The notes beneath the pieces are model-generated. The model did not search any database. It was not told the origin of the DNA and saw only the letters and a program-made list of their open reading frames with translations. From the NCBI RefSeq assembly GCF_013177315.1, contig NZ_CP053661.1, positions 186,001 through 250,000 on the forward strand: DNA of 64,000 nt, written 5' to 3'. Position 1 is the first letter of the stretch. Every line of letters begins with the position of its first letter. The position numbers and the translations under genes were made by a program. This document shows, in pieces, positions 55,901 to 64,000 of the stretch. The DNA comes from Thermoleptolyngbya sichuanensis A183 (GTDB lineage: Bacteria; Cyanobacteriota; Cyanobacteriia; Elainellales; Elainellaceae).

Positions 55901-56020
55901 AGTAGGCTGGACAGTAGGCTGAACAGTAGGCGTTTCAGGAACTTTGGATTGCCGCAGGACACTGGAAATGAGCCGCAAGCGTGACGCTGCGGCTGAAATT
56001 CTTGGAAGCCCCACAGACGA

Positions 56021-56092
56021 TTGACCGGCGATCCAAAATCGCAAATCCAGAATCCAAAACCCAAACTCCAAAACCCAAACTCCAAAATCAAT
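56021..56092. repeat. CCAAAATC/CCAAACTC simple-sequence array
   Basis: Degenerate tandem units of CCAGAATCCAAAACCCAAACTC fill the gap before mnmE. They match in type the array inside murD. Confidence 0.8.
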
Positions 56093-56093
56093 C

Positions 56094-57506
56094 TCACTTA
56101 CCAATGCAAAAGCGGCTAAAGATGCGATCGAGGACAGATTCGGTCACATCTTCGCCCGTGATTTCACCCAAAGACTGGATGGCGCTCCGTAGGTCAATAC
56201 TCCAAAAGTCCAGCGGGAGCTGCTGAGCAATGGTGTCTTGCACGTGCTGGAGGGCAGTTTTGGCGCGGGTGAGCGCGGCAGACTGGCGCTGGTTGATGGC
56301 TAGGTCGAGGTTCGCAGCCGTCAGCTTGCCGGCCTGGGCAATGGTCAGAATTGCTTGCTCCAGGGCTTCGATGCCGTGATTTTGGGCGGCAGCAGTGTAC
56401 ACCGTTGGCAAAGCGAGCGGAGGAGGTGGGACAGCGCCATCGCTTCCCCACGCCGCCACACCGCCATTCCCAGCCACCAGATCAACCTTGTTCACCACCA
56501 AAATTAGCGATCGCCCCTTGACCTGCTCATAGATTTCCTGGTCTGCGTCCGTCCAGCCCTGGGCAGCGTCGATGGTGAGCAACACCAGATCGGCGGCTTG
56601 GGCGGCCTGGCGCGATCGCGCGACCCCAATTTGCTCAACCACATCTTCGGCCTCGCGGATGCCAGCGGTGTCAAGCACCTGGATGGGGATGCCGCCGACC
56701 ACGAGCTGCGATTCAACCACGTCGCGGGTCGTCCCCGGAAGCGCTGTCACAATAGCGCGATCGCTCCGGCTCCAGGCATTCAGCAGGCTAGATTTGCCGA
56801 CATTTGGGCGACCGACAATCGCCACTTTTAGCCCGCTCCGCAACAGTTCGCCCCGGTCTGCCGTGTCGAGGAGCGCCGTCACTTGGGCGAGAACTTGCGA
56901 CAGTTGGGTTTTGATCAGGGCTTCATCCAGCGGTGGCAGGTCGTCTTCAAAGTCGATACGGGCTTCCACTTCGGACAGAATATCGAGGCAGATAGCCCGA
57001 AGCTGGCGGATGGGCTGGGCAAGCTTTCCTTGCAGGCCGGCGAGAGCAGATTGGGCCGCTTGGGGCGATCGCGCTCCCACTAGATCGGCAATGCTCTCAG
57101 CTTGCGTTAGATCAATGCGCCCGTTGAGAAAGGCCCGCAGCGTGAATTCTCCCGGCTCTGCCAGCCGCGCCCCACAGTCCAGGCAAGCCTGCAACACCTG
57201 CTGCACCGCCATCATGCCGCCGTGACAGTGAAACTCCACCACGTCTTCACGGGTGTAGGAGCGCGGAGCCAGCATCAGCAACAGCAGCGCCTCGTCAATC
57301 ACCGTCTGGGTTTGGGGCTGGCGCACATGGCCGTAGAGAATGCGGTGGCTGTCCCACACCTGTCGCCCTGGCGCGTGGAATAGGATACGGGCGATCGCCA
57401 CGGCCTCAGCCCCCGACAGGCGCACAATGCCCACGCTGCCTTGAGCAGGAACGATTGCTGTGGCGATCGCCGCGATGGTGTCTTGTTTCAGAGCAGGAGC
57501 CGTCAT
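56094..57506 (-). CDS. mnmE: tRNA modification GTPase MnmE (TrmE)
   Basis: 470 residues. MnmE works with MnmG to modify U34 of certain tRNAs. The N-terminal folate-binding domain starts [20 protein letters not shown] and includes [14 protein letters not shown]. The G domain has G1 [13 protein letters not shown]2 [24 protein letters not shown] and G4 NKVD. The C-terminus is the canonical FCIGK ending required for catalysis. It has no partner mnmG in this window. Confidence 0.96.
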   Translation of the reverse strand: MTAPALKQDTIAAIATAIVPAQGSVGIVRLSGAEAVAIARILFHAPGRQVWDSHRILYGHVRQPQTQTVIDEALLLLMLAPRSYTREDVVEFHCHGGMMAVQQVLQACLDCGARLAEPGEFTLRAFLNGRIDLTQAESIADLVGARSPQAAQSALAGLQGKLAQPIRQLRAICLDILSEVEARIDFEDDLPPLDEALIKTQLSQVLAQVTALLDTADRGELLRSGLKVAIVGRPNVGKSSLLNAWSRSDRAIVTALPGTTRDVVESQLVVGGIPIQVLDTAGIREAEDVVEQIGVARSRQAAQAADLVLLTIDAAQGWTDADQEIYEQVKGRSLILVVNKVDLVAGNGGVAAWGSDGAVPPPPLALPTVYTAAAQNHGIEALEQAILTIAQAGKLTAANLDLAINQRQSAALTRAKTALQHVQDTIAQQLPLDFWSIDLRSAIQSLGEITGEDVTESVLDRIFSRFCIGK

Positions 57507-57750
57507 GACGTGAAATCAAGGGACGCTCTCTTCAATCTACTGGCACTCGCCCCCAAACGCGCAAATGGGTGGATTAACCTGTGATGAACCGCTGTGATGC
57601 GCTACTCGCCCCCTATCGGCAGCTTGGCCCCCATCGGCAACCGGATGCAATGACATCACCCCTAAAGTTCGCTTTTAGAGGGCGATCGCACCATAAACGT
57701 CCAAATTCTCTTGCTATTGGACTGCTGGAATGATCACTGTTCCGCCCAAG

Positions 57751-58617
57751 CTAGGGGTTGCAGTAGGCACAGTGGGCCGGGTCGGCAAAGTCCTGACCGT
57801 CGGGATAGCGCACGGTTTCAGTAAAACCGCACTGGGCGCAGCGGTAGAGGGCGGCTAGCGTCAGGCTTGTGGGCGCGTGGCAAAGGGCGCAGGGCAATCC
57901 AGGCTGGCGATCGCCCACGTCGAAACCGGGCGCGTGGCACTGGGGGCAAGTCTGTTGCAGCTTGCGGATCAGGTCTTGCGTTGCGAGGGCGATCGCCTTC
58001 ATCCGCGTGGGGTTCATCATGGCCCGCATGTCGGTTTCCAGATGGGCGCGGCCGTGGCGCTTGAGGGTCGCGGTCACGATTTCTCGGAACTGATCTTCCT
58101 GCGTGATGCCCTTGTGTATCTCCGTGGGGTCGCTGCCCTCTGCCGCAGGCATCACCACCAGCCCGTGACTGGGAAACCCTGCCGATTGGGCAAATTTCAG
58201 CGCCGCCTCCAGGCTGTCTACCTGCTGATGGCTATAGTTGGTGTCTGGCGTAGCGGCGTGGCCTGCGATCTCCAGCCCATGCCGCCGATCGACCAATAGC
58301 ACCAGTTCTCGATTGAGCGGCACGTAGGGCATCAGCGGATGGGGCCCAAAGCTGCCCTCGCTGGCGATCGCCAACTCTGTTCCCAGCGCTGCCCCCAGAT
58401 GTTCCAGCGCGTGCATTGCCTTGAGCCGCGCCGTCGCTAGCTGATCTGCCGGCCGCTTGATATCGCGGGTAAACGTACCAAACTGGTCGCTGTCAAACCC
58501 ATCGGGAACCACGATTTCTAGCGCGAAGGCGGATGTGAGGAGGGGGGCGATCGCCGCCTCCTTGCGATGCATAGTCGCCAAAATAGCCGTGCGTCCGGCA
58601 AACCAGTAGGAAGACAT
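57751..58617 (-). CDS. DUF6671-like protein with zinc-ribbon tail
   Basis: 288 residues. The first two thirds form an alpha/beta domain (AILATMHRKEAAIAPLLTSAF, LAIASEGSFGPHPLMPYVPL, HGLVVMPAAEG, DMRAMMNPTRMKAI) that I recall as the DUF6671 family. The C-terminal part has four CxxC pairs: CPQC, CALC, CAQC and CAYC, two zinc ribbons. An enzymatic or nucleic-acid-binding role is possible, but unknown. It is a single gene, with ATG 58617 preceded by a weak ribosome binding site. Confidence 0.7.
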   Translation of the reverse strand: MSSYWFAGRTAILATMHRKEAAIAPLLTSAFALEIVVPDGFDSDQFGTFTRDIKRPADQLATARLKAMHALEHLGAALGTELAIASEGSFGPHPLMPYVPLNRELVLLVDRRHGLEIAGHAATPDTNYSHQQVDSLEAALKFAQSAGFPSHGLVVMPAAEGSDPTEIHKGITQEDQFREIVTATLKRHGRAHLETDMRAMMNPTRMKAIALATQDLIRKLQQTCPQCHAPGFDVGDRQPGLPCALCHAPTSLTLAALYRCAQCGFTETVRYPDGQDFADPAHCAYCNP

Positions 58618-58709
58618 CGGGAAGCATGAGAGAAGGAGTGAAGTCCTGAGGCATTATTTTACCTTACCTACCCTGCCATGACCGATCCCGCCAGTCCCCA
58701 TTGTCCCCA

Positions 58710-59180
58710 TTACCTTGCCACCGTCACCGGAAACCGCAGTTCAAACGGCGTAAACGTGCCCGACGTGACGGGGCGGCCGCGCAAGACTAGCTCGTAAGCG
58801 CCAGCGCGAGGGAAAGTGACGGTGGCTCCAGGAATGCCCTGGCGACCTTCGGCAGAAACGGCTTGCAGCGTGGGCGACAGAATGGGCGCATCCCCCTGGC
58901 GGCGCGGGCGGGCGTAAACCTCAAGCTGGCAGGTGCAGGCGGAGAGGGGAATCGTCTGGCCGCCACGTCGCGCCAGTGCAAACCAGACCTGGCTGGCAAC
59001 TCCGGCGCGGGGATTGTCTCGCGGCTCGATATGCACCGTGCCGCCGACCTCGCCCGACACCTGCACCTGATGGGCACTGGCCGGATCGATGGGGGACAGA
59101 CCAACCCTGCCTGCCGCCATCGACAGACCCAGCAGCGCCAGCAGGCTTGCATTACGAACGACGAGACGGAACTTCAGCAT
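58710..59180 (-). CDS. Periplasmic beta-sandwich-type protein, partner of the upstream permease
   Basis: 156 residues from ATG 59180 (AGGAATGGT upstream). A signal peptide (LLALLGLSMAAGRVGLSPI) is followed by VQVSGEVGGTVHIEPRDNPR, VWFALARRGGQTIPLSACTC (two Cys, CxC), YARPRRQGDAPILSP and VTFPRAGAYELVLRGRP. Alternating strands and the sequence pattern resemble small extracytoplasmic Ig-like or YtkA-like domains. The start overlaps the end of the permease/heme-domain gene by 29 bases, so both are coupled. It may bind the metal or reductant that the permease handles; this is inference. Confidence 0.7.
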   Translation of the reverse strand: MLKFRLVVRNASLLALLGLSMAAGRVGLSPIDPASAHQVQVSGEVGGTVHIEPRDNPRAGVASQVWFALARRGGQTIPLSACTCQLEVYARPRRQGDAPILSPTLQAVSAEGRQGIPGATVTFPRAGAYELVLRGRPVTSGTFTPFELRFPVTVAR

Positions 59181-60381
59181 ACCATTCCTCCTGACCAAAC
59201 CACTTCCAGACCCAGCGGCCGCGCAGCAGCAAGACGCTGAGGGTTGCCCCACTGAGGGCGATCGCCCCTGCCCAGTGCCACCCCGTAGGCGACACGCCGA
59301 GGTAGGTAGAACCAATGGCAATCGCGTGAATCGTTGCCAGCAGCAGGGCAGGAACCGAAAGCAGGTGCAGCGGCCGCCAGGTTTCCCCCAGCCACTTTTG
59401 CGCCCGGTCGAAGCTTGTTAGGGCAGCGGGGAGCATCGCCAGCAGCGCGGCGGCTCCAGCGGCGATCGCCCCTTGGTGTTGTGGCAGCATGAAGGCGATC
59501 GCCTGCCAATTCCAGCCCCAGGTGTGTTCTGCCATGTGCAGCGTGTGCGCCGCCGCCAGCACAAACGCGCCTACCCCCAGCGCCCGCCGCACCCTCAGCA
59601 GCCCACTCCAGAGACGGCTGAGGGGCCGCGCTACCAGCGCCAGCATTAGGCAAAGCAAACTGGCGTGGCCAGTAAAGTCCGTCATCATGTCGCCCGTCCG
59701 CAGCAGCGTCAACAGACCAATGCTCAGCGTCACCCAGCCGCCCAGTCGATAAAACTGGCTGCGCTGATCGGCGCTCAGCCATGCCGCAGACGTGCCCACG
59801 CCCAGCATCGTCGGCAGCGTCCCCAGCCCAAAGGCCAGCATGGTGGCGCTGCCCAGCCAGGGATTGCCCGTGTCGGCTGCCTTGATCTGGGCTGCGTAGA
59901 GAAAGCCGCAGGGAAACAGACCCCAAACCGCGCCAAGCAGCAGGGGCGTAGCCACATGGGAGCGCTTGCCAAGTCTCTGAATCAGGCGACCGAGCCGCTC
60001 GTGCAGCCTGCCCGGCGCCAGCGGATGCAGCAGCGGCACCTTGGGTAGCCCGTTCGGCACAACCTGCACCAGCCCAAACCATACCAGCAGCCCGCCCGTC
60101 AGCAGCGCCATTAGCCGCCTCGCCAGACTACCTACGCCCGCGAATTGACCGCCAGCCAGCACAACCGAACCGACTGCACCGATTGCCAGACCCACCAGCG
60201 CGTAGCTGAGAACGCGCCCCATATTCAAGAGGACGTGAAAAATAAACTGCTGCCAGGGGGTCGGGGGCTTGTCCTGCACCTTTGCCAGGGAAAACGCCGC
60301 CGTCAACGGGCCGCACATTCCCACACAGTGTCCAAAACTCCCCAGAAATCCCAGGGTCATGACTAGCAGCAGATCCACCAT
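59152..60381 (-). CDS. TauE/SafE-type permease fused to a ferric-reductase-like domain
   Basis: 409 residues and about twelve transmembrane helices. The N-terminal half (GFLGSFGHCVGMCGPLTAAF, GLFPCGFLYAAQIKAADTGN, MLAFGLGTLPTMLGVGTSAA) matches the sulfite-exporter TauE/SafE / UreH_2-type permeases related to metal transport. The C-terminal half has His residues in two membrane helices (AHTLHMAEH and ATIHAIAIG) plus WRPLHLLSVP. That pattern resembles the heme-b ferric-reductase/YedZ fold. The order suggests a metal or sulfur-compound transporter coupled to electron transfer. The function is not established. A short periplasmic protein gene overlaps its 3' end. Confidence 0.78.
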   Translation of the reverse strand: MVDLLLVMTLGFLGSFGHCVGMCGPLTAAFSLAKVQDKPPTPWQQFIFHVLLNMGRVLSYALVGLAIGAVGSVVLAGGQFAGVGSLARRLMALLTGGLLVWFGLVQVVPNGLPKVPLLHPLAPGRLHERLGRLIQRLGKRSHVATPLLLGAVWGLFPCGFLYAAQIKAADTGNPWLGSATMLAFGLGTLPTMLGVGTSAAWLSADQRSQFYRLGGWVTLSIGLLTLLRTGDMMTDFTGHASLLCLMLALVARPLSRLWSGLLRVRRALGVGAFVLAAAHTLHMAEHTWGWNWQAIAFMLPQHQGAIAAGAAALLAMLPAALTSFDRAQKWLGETWRPLHLLSVPALLLATIHAIAIGSTYLGVSPTGWHWAGAIALSGATLSVLLLRGRWVWKWFGQEEWYAEVPSRRS

Positions 60382-60753
60382 GCCTGCTCAACGAAACCTG
60401 TATGCTGCAACGAAATACATTCCAAAGCGCTAGAAATTCTCAAGGCGCTAGAATTTCATGGCTCTAAACATGAGGGCTCTAGACGTGAGGACTCTAGACA
60501 TAAGGCTGATGGCAGGTGAAAGTAGTCAGACGGCGCGATCGCCCTTGACGTTTCGAGGCTCCTCTACCCTAACGGCCGTCCCGTGGGATGTCAAAAGACG
60601 GGCTGTCAAAGTTAGACCGCTAGACGGTGGGGGAGAAATTAGCTGGGGCTATTCCCCGCCCAGCAACCGTAGTTAGGCTAAGGCCGCTGCGAGATATCTT
60701 CCTGCGGGTCGGCAGCGGTAAGATGAAGAAATATTGCTAACTTGAGGCAACCC
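60382..60753. other. Intergenic region with degenerate CTAGA repeats
   Basis: About 370 bases between divergent genes. From 60430 to 60510 degenerate units such as GGCTCTAAACATGAGGG / GACTCTAGACATAAGG recur. The rest shows nothing recognisable and should contain both promoters. Confidence 0.6.
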
Positions 60754-61017
60754 ATGACGGCGAACGTTGAAATTTACACTTGGAGTACCTGTCCGTTTTG
60801 CATTCGCGCCAAGGCTCTGCTGAATAAGAAGGGCGTGGACTTTACGGAATATTGTATTGACGGCGATGAAGCCGCCCGCGCCGAAATGGCAGATCGCGCC
60901 AACGGTCGCCGTTCCCTGCCGCAGATCTTTATTGATGGCGTTCATGTCGGTGGCTGCGACGACCTGCACGCGCTGGATCGACAGGGTAAGCTAGACGCGA
61001 TGCTGGCAGGGGTCTGA
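60754..61017 (+). CDS. grxC: Glutaredoxin 3 (Grx class I)
   Basis: 87 residues with the dithiol active site CPFC (STCPFCIRAKALL) and the glutathione-binding RRSLPQIFIDGVHVGGCDDL. It reduces protein disulfides and mixed disulfides using glutathione. ATG 60754 is preferred because GAGGCAACCC lies just upstream. The glutathione synthetase gene follows 164 bases later on the same strand, so supply of glutathione and its use are linked. Confidence 0.95.
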   Translation: MTANVEIYTWSTCPFCIRAKALLNKKGVDFTEYCIDGDEAARAEMADRANGRRSLPQIFIDGVHVGGCDDLHALDRQGKLDAMLAGV

Positions 61018-61105
61018 GCAAGGGAAGCGGAGGGGCAAAGCGCTGGCTTGATTCTGGGCGATCGGCCACTTTGCTCTCTTGCGCTCTGCCGCTGCCTCGC
61101 GCTGT

Positions 61106-61180
61106 TCTGTTCTGCCCCTCGGTTCACGTCCTCAATCCCCGACTCTCCCGACTCTACTTCCCGACTCTCCCGACTCTATT
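61106..61180. repeat. CCCGACTCTCCCGACTCTA tandem repeat upstream of gshB
   Basis: Short units of CCCGACTCT recur about six times directly ahead of the gshB ATG, where a ribosome binding site would be expected. Confidence 0.75.
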
Positions 61181-61181
61181 T

Positions 61182-62156
61182 ATGAAACTTGCCTTCATTA
61201 TTGATCCGATCCACCGCCTCGATCCAGGCCACGATACCAGCGTGGCGCTGATGGAGGCGGCGCAGCAGATGGGGCATGAGGTGTGGATTACGGAGGCGAA
61301 TCGGCTGTCGGTGGTGGGCGGCAGGGCCTATGCTCAGCTTCAGCCTGTGCGGTTGGTTCCGGTCGAACTGGTAGAAGGGCGCTGGGTGGCAGCGGAGGTG
61401 TGGTTTGAACTGGGCGATCGCCAGTTTTTGCCGCTAGACAGCCTGGATGCGGTGTTCATGCGGACTGATCCGCCTGTGGATATTCCCTATCTGTATGCCA
61501 CCTACGTGCTGGACTATGTGAACCCAGATAGAACGCGGGTCATCAATGCTCCGGCGGGGCTGCGGGCGGCTAATGAAAAGATGTATGCGCTGCAATTTAT
61601 GGGAGCAATTCCTGAAACCATCGTCACCGCAGACAAGCAGGTGATTCGCGAGTTTGTGGAGCGGCAGGGCGCAGCCGTGATGAAGCCCCTAGGCGGCAAG
61701 GCAGGCGAGGGGATTTTGTTTGCCGAACCGGGCGATCGCAATTTGAACTCCCTCATCGAAATCAGCACCCAGCAGTTTCGCGTGCCCATCATGGTGCAGG
61801 AGTATCTACCCGCGGCCAAAGACGGCGACAAGCGCGTGATCTTGCTAAACGGCGAACCCATCGGCGCGGTGAACCGCATCCCTACAGGCAAAGAGTTTCG
61901 CGGCAACATGGCGGTGGGCGGGCGCGTGGCGGCAGTGGAGATTACCGAGCGCGATCGCCAAATTTGCGCCCAGCTTGCCCCCACCCTGCGCCGCGACGGG
62001 CTGATTTTTGTCGGCATCGACATCATCGGTGGCTACCTCACCGAAGTCAACGTCACCAGCCCCACAGGCATTCGAGAAATCGATCGGCTTAACGATGTGC
62101 GCTTGGGGCAGCAGGTGATGGACTGGCTGAGCCAGTCGCAGGGAATAGAGCCGTAG
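61182..62156 (+). CDS. gshB: Glutathione synthetase
   Basis: 324 residues of the prokaryotic ATP-grasp GshB type, which ligates glycine to gamma-glutamylcysteine. Landmarks are FIIDPIHRLDPGHDTSVALM at the N-terminus, VFMRTDPPVDIPYLYATYVL, KPLGGKAGEGILFAEPGDRN (ATP-grasp loop), VMVQEYLP-like IMVQEYLPAAKDGDKRVI and IDIIGGYLTEVNVTSPTGIR at the C-terminus. Start ATG 61182 is set by homology; an upstream in-frame extension to 61071 runs through simple repeats. It is probably an operon with grxC. Confidence 0.96.
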   Translation: MKLAFIIDPIHRLDPGHDTSVALMEAAQQMGHEVWITEANRLSVVGGRAYAQLQPVRLVPVELVEGRWVAAEVWFELGDRQFLPLDSLDAVFMRTDPPVDIPYLYATYVLDYVNPDRTRVINAPAGLRAANEKMYALQFMGAIPETIVTADKQVIREFVERQGAAVMKPLGGKAGEGILFAEPGDRNLNSLIEISTQQFRVPIMVQEYLPAAKDGDKRVILLNGEPIGAVNRIPTGKEFRGNMAVGGRVAAVEITERDRQICAQLAPTLRRDGLIFVGIDIIGGYLTEVNVTSPTGIREIDRLNDVRLGQQVMDWLSQSQGIEP

Positions 62157-62295
62157 CGTAGTTAATAGAGCCTCATCACTCAAATCCCACAATTTTTGCA
62201 CTGCGGCACCCTCATCTCTCGTATCTCAAACTACAATCCAGGGTGATGCGTTCTAGTAGGGTCAAATATTGGGATTTGTAAAGACCCTGGCTCTG

Positions 62296-62465
62296 AGGCG
62301 TGTTTTAGAGCCTTTTGATCCCCCCTGGCCCCCCTTGTTAAGGGGGGAACCGGGCCGAGCCGCACCGGAAGTCCCCCTTGTTAAGGGGGAACCGGGCCGA
62401 GCCGCACCGGAAGTCCCCCTTGTTAAGGGGGATTTAGGGGGATCGACTCAGGGCAATTAACGGTT
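62296..62465. repeat. Interspersed GATCCCCC/GGGGGATC hairpin repeat, copy B
   Basis: This copy aligns in reverse complement with 1294-1503, including flanks beyond the core. Its interior carries the unit ACCGGGCCGAGCCGCACCGG twice in direct repeat. It occupies part of the 487-base gap between gshB and the ABC substrate-binding gene; the remainder shows no gene. Confidence 0.8.
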
Positions 62466-62643
62466 CAGAGAGTTTGAAAACACGGTCTAGAGGGCTGAAT
62501 ATCTTTAGAACCAGGGTCGCTTTTCGGAGTATGCAGAAACTACGTATTCAGAAACTACAGAGGCGATACAGGTCTTTACAGCACGCCTGCATCGGGCATT
62601 CTGTTTTCGTTCGCTCAATTTTGTTAGCAATGAGGTGAGTTGG

Positions 62644-63738
62644 ATGAGTCAGTTGTGGTATCCATCGGGGCGATCGCCCCTGAAACGACGCAAGTTTTTA
62701 CAATATGGGGCGATCGCCGCTGGCACGGGCCTCGTCGCAGCCTGCGCGTCTCAAGCGCCAACCTCGACCGAAGCGCCGGCCAGTCCTGCGGCTGGTGCTA
62801 GCCCTGCGTCCGGTGAGCTAACCAAAATCACCTACGGCACCAACTGGTACGCCCAGGCAGAACACGGCGGCTTCTATCAGGCGGTTGCCACGGGCTTATA
62901 CAAAGATGCAGGGCTGGACGTGACCATTAGCATGGGCGGGCCCCAGGTCAACGGCACGCAGTTGCTCATGGGCGGCGCGATCGACTTTTTCATGGGCTAC
63001 GCCGCCGATGCCATCAAGGCCGTCGAAGAGGGCATTCCCAAAGTCACCGTTGCCGCCATCTTCCAAAAAGACCCGCAAATCCTGATGGCGCACCCCGGCA
63101 CGGCCGACTCGCTTGAAGACCTGAAGGGTCGCCCCATTTTTATCTCCTCTTCGGCAAACGTGACCTATTGGCCGTTTTTGAGAGCCAAGTTTGGGTTCAC
63201 CGACGACCAGAAGCGACCCTACAACTTCAACCCTGGCCCATTTTTGCAAGACAAGCAAACCGCGCAGCAAGGCTATCTCAGTTCCGAGCCGCTGGCGATT
63301 AAAAAAGAAGGCGGCTTCGACCCCGTGGTATTTCTGATGGCAGACTACGGCTACGAACCGTATTCCACAACCATCGAGTGCAAGCGTGAACTGGTCGAAA
63401 GCAACCCCGACTTGGTGCAGCGGTTTGTGGATGCCTCCATCAAGGGCTGGTACAGCTATCTCTACGGCGATCCTTCGCCGGGTAACGAGCTCATCAAGAA
63501 AGACAACCCGGAGATGACCGACGAGCAAATAGCCTATGGCATCGAGAAGATGAAGGAATACGGCATTGTCGATTCGGGCGACGCACAGGTGAAAGGCATC
63601 GGCGCAATGACCGAGGAACGCTGGAAATCCTTCTATGACACGATGGCGGCAGAGGGCGTGTTTAAGCCGGAAACCGACTATACCCAGGCCTACACGCTCC
63701 AGTTTGTCAACAAAGGCCCGGATGCGTATAAGGTCTAA
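62644..63738 (+). CDS. ABC transporter substrate-binding lipoprotein (NMT1/SsuA-like)
   Basis: 364 residues from ATG 62644, with GAGGT seven bases upstream. An RRKFLQ twin-arginine-like signal runs into the lipobox LVAAC, so it is probably a lipid-anchored periplasmic protein. The fold is NMT1/THI5-type: ITYGTNWYAQAEHGGFYQAV, GLDVTISMGGPQVNGTQLLM, RPIFISSSANVTYWPFLRAK. Such proteins feed importers for nitrate, sulfonates, or pyrimidine precursors; I cannot assign the ligand here. An ABC ATPase gene starts 127 bases later. No diagnostic ligand residues were recognised. Confidence 0.85.
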   Translation: MSQLWYPSGRSPLKRRKFLQYGAIAAGTGLVAACASQAPTSTEAPASPAAGASPASGELTKITYGTNWYAQAEHGGFYQAVATGLYKDAGLDVTISMGGPQVNGTQLLMGGAIDFFMGYAADAIKAVEEGIPKVTVAAIFQKDPQILMAHPGTADSLEDLKGRPIFISSSANVTYWPFLRAKFGFTDDQKRPYNFNPGPFLQDKQTAQQGYLSSEPLAIKKEGGFDPVVFLMADYGYEPYSTTIECKRELVESNPDLVQRFVDASIKGWYSYLYGDPSPGNELIKKDNPEMTDEQIAYGIEKMKEYGIVDSGDAQVKGIGAMTEERWKSFYDTMAAEGVFKPETDYTQAYTLQFVNKGPDAYKV

Positions 63739-63864
63739 GTCGAGTACGGTGTAAATGAAGCGCAGCCGGTGTAGCGGAATTGGCGCAACTGATTCCGCTG
63801 CCCCGCTGCCGAACTAGGCCTATGTAACTAGTCTCGCTCCACTAGCTTTAAGGAACCCCATCGC

Positions 63865-64000
63865 ATGAACACCCCAGCGGCGTTTACGCTCAGCGATGTC
63901 AGCAAAGTCTACTCCAATGGCACAGTGGCGCTGCACAATCTCGACCTGACGGTGCATGAGGGGCAGTTTGTCAGCCTGTTGGGCCCGTCGGGCTGCGGCA
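63865..64000 (+). CDS. ABC transporter ATP-binding protein, partial at window end
   Basis: The first 45 codons of an ABC importer ATPase: FTLSDVSKVYSNGTVALHNL and then GQFVSLLGPSGCG, the start of the Walker A motif. The window ends inside the gene. The order substrate-binding protein then ATPase is that of NMT1-type importers of the nitrate/taurine class, and the permease probably lies beyond. Confidence 0.9.
   Translation, partial: MNTPAAFTLSDVSKVYSNGTVALHNLDLTVHEGQFVSLLGPSGCG

Noticed and set aside
55411-56097. Long minus-strand frame opposite the Gln/Met-rich tail
   Set aside because: CAG-type repeats on the plus strand give Leu-rich codons on the other strand. There is no start signal, and the plus-strand gene has better support.
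62466-62643. TPP or other riboswitch ahead of the NMT1-type gene
   Set aside because: I could not find the conserved riboswitch core motifs; only ordinary intergenic sequence is visible.
63764-63830. tRNA-Leu-like 5' half (GTGTAGCGGAATTGGCGCAA) near the ABC genes
   Set aside because: No T-arm (TTCGAAT-type) or matching acceptor 3' strand follows. It is probably coincidence or an old remnant.

Overview
The window looks like chromosomal DNA of a GC-rich, probably filamentous, Leptolyngbya-like cyanobacterium. The evidence is the very frequent HIP1 octamer GCGATCGC, a CpcS/CpeS phycobilin lyase, the plastid/cyanobacterial protein Ycf23, a PatD-like protein, DUF3110 and DUF4278 proteins, a cyanobacterial-type CobT, and short tandem heptamer-like repeats between and inside genes. 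Genus-level placement is inference.

Region by region. 0-5.9 kb: principal sigma factor, an interspersed hairpin repeat, a DUF3110 protein, murQ, and a site-2-type protease coupled to a PIN-domain membrane protein. 6-13.5 kb: the bifunctional (p)ppGpp synthetase/hydrolase, then a tight PatD-like / zinc-ribbon / beta-glucosidase run, murD with a low-complexity insert, and a Uma2 nuclease. 13.6-19 kb: an MBL-fold hydrolase, a 40-residue single-helix protein, 3-methyladenine glycosylase, and a large ELWxxDGT/RTX surface protein. 19-24.4 kb: accessory region with an AT-rich P-loop kinase, a secreted protein, an AtzG/AtzE-like amidohydrolase pair, and a complete insertion sequence inside a small RTX-type gene. 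24.8-28.8 kb: tRNA-Pro(GGG), glyA, a transposase remnant, and a Coq4-family pair. 28.9-41 kb: TetR regulator, HerA-type ATPase, GAF histidine kinase, SRPBCC protein, outer-membrane-like protein, fatty-acid-hydroxylase-type enzyme, B12/radical-SAM enzyme, ycf23 and a CpcS/CpeS lyase. 41.7-48 kb: decaying genes (frameshifted VOC protein, Uma2 gene split by a 72-bp duplication) among an MFS exporter, CobT and a RecB-like nuclease. 48-57.5 kb: EamA transporter/AcpH pair, tex, glmU, a Gln/Met-rich membrane protein and mnmE. 57.7-64 kb: DUF6671-like protein, a TauE/SafE permease fused to a ferric-reductase-like domain with a small periplasmic partner, grxC-gshB, and the start of an ABC importer running off the window.

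Most genes are housekeeping. The most interesting material is structural: an IS whose removal restores a reading frame, a pair of about 92-bp MITE-like elements, several interspersed repeat families present in two copies, simple-sequence inserts inside coding regions (murD, an MFS loop, an AtzG-like protein), and the exporter/heme-domain fusion with its periplasmic partner. I found no CRISPR array, prophage or clear new defence system.
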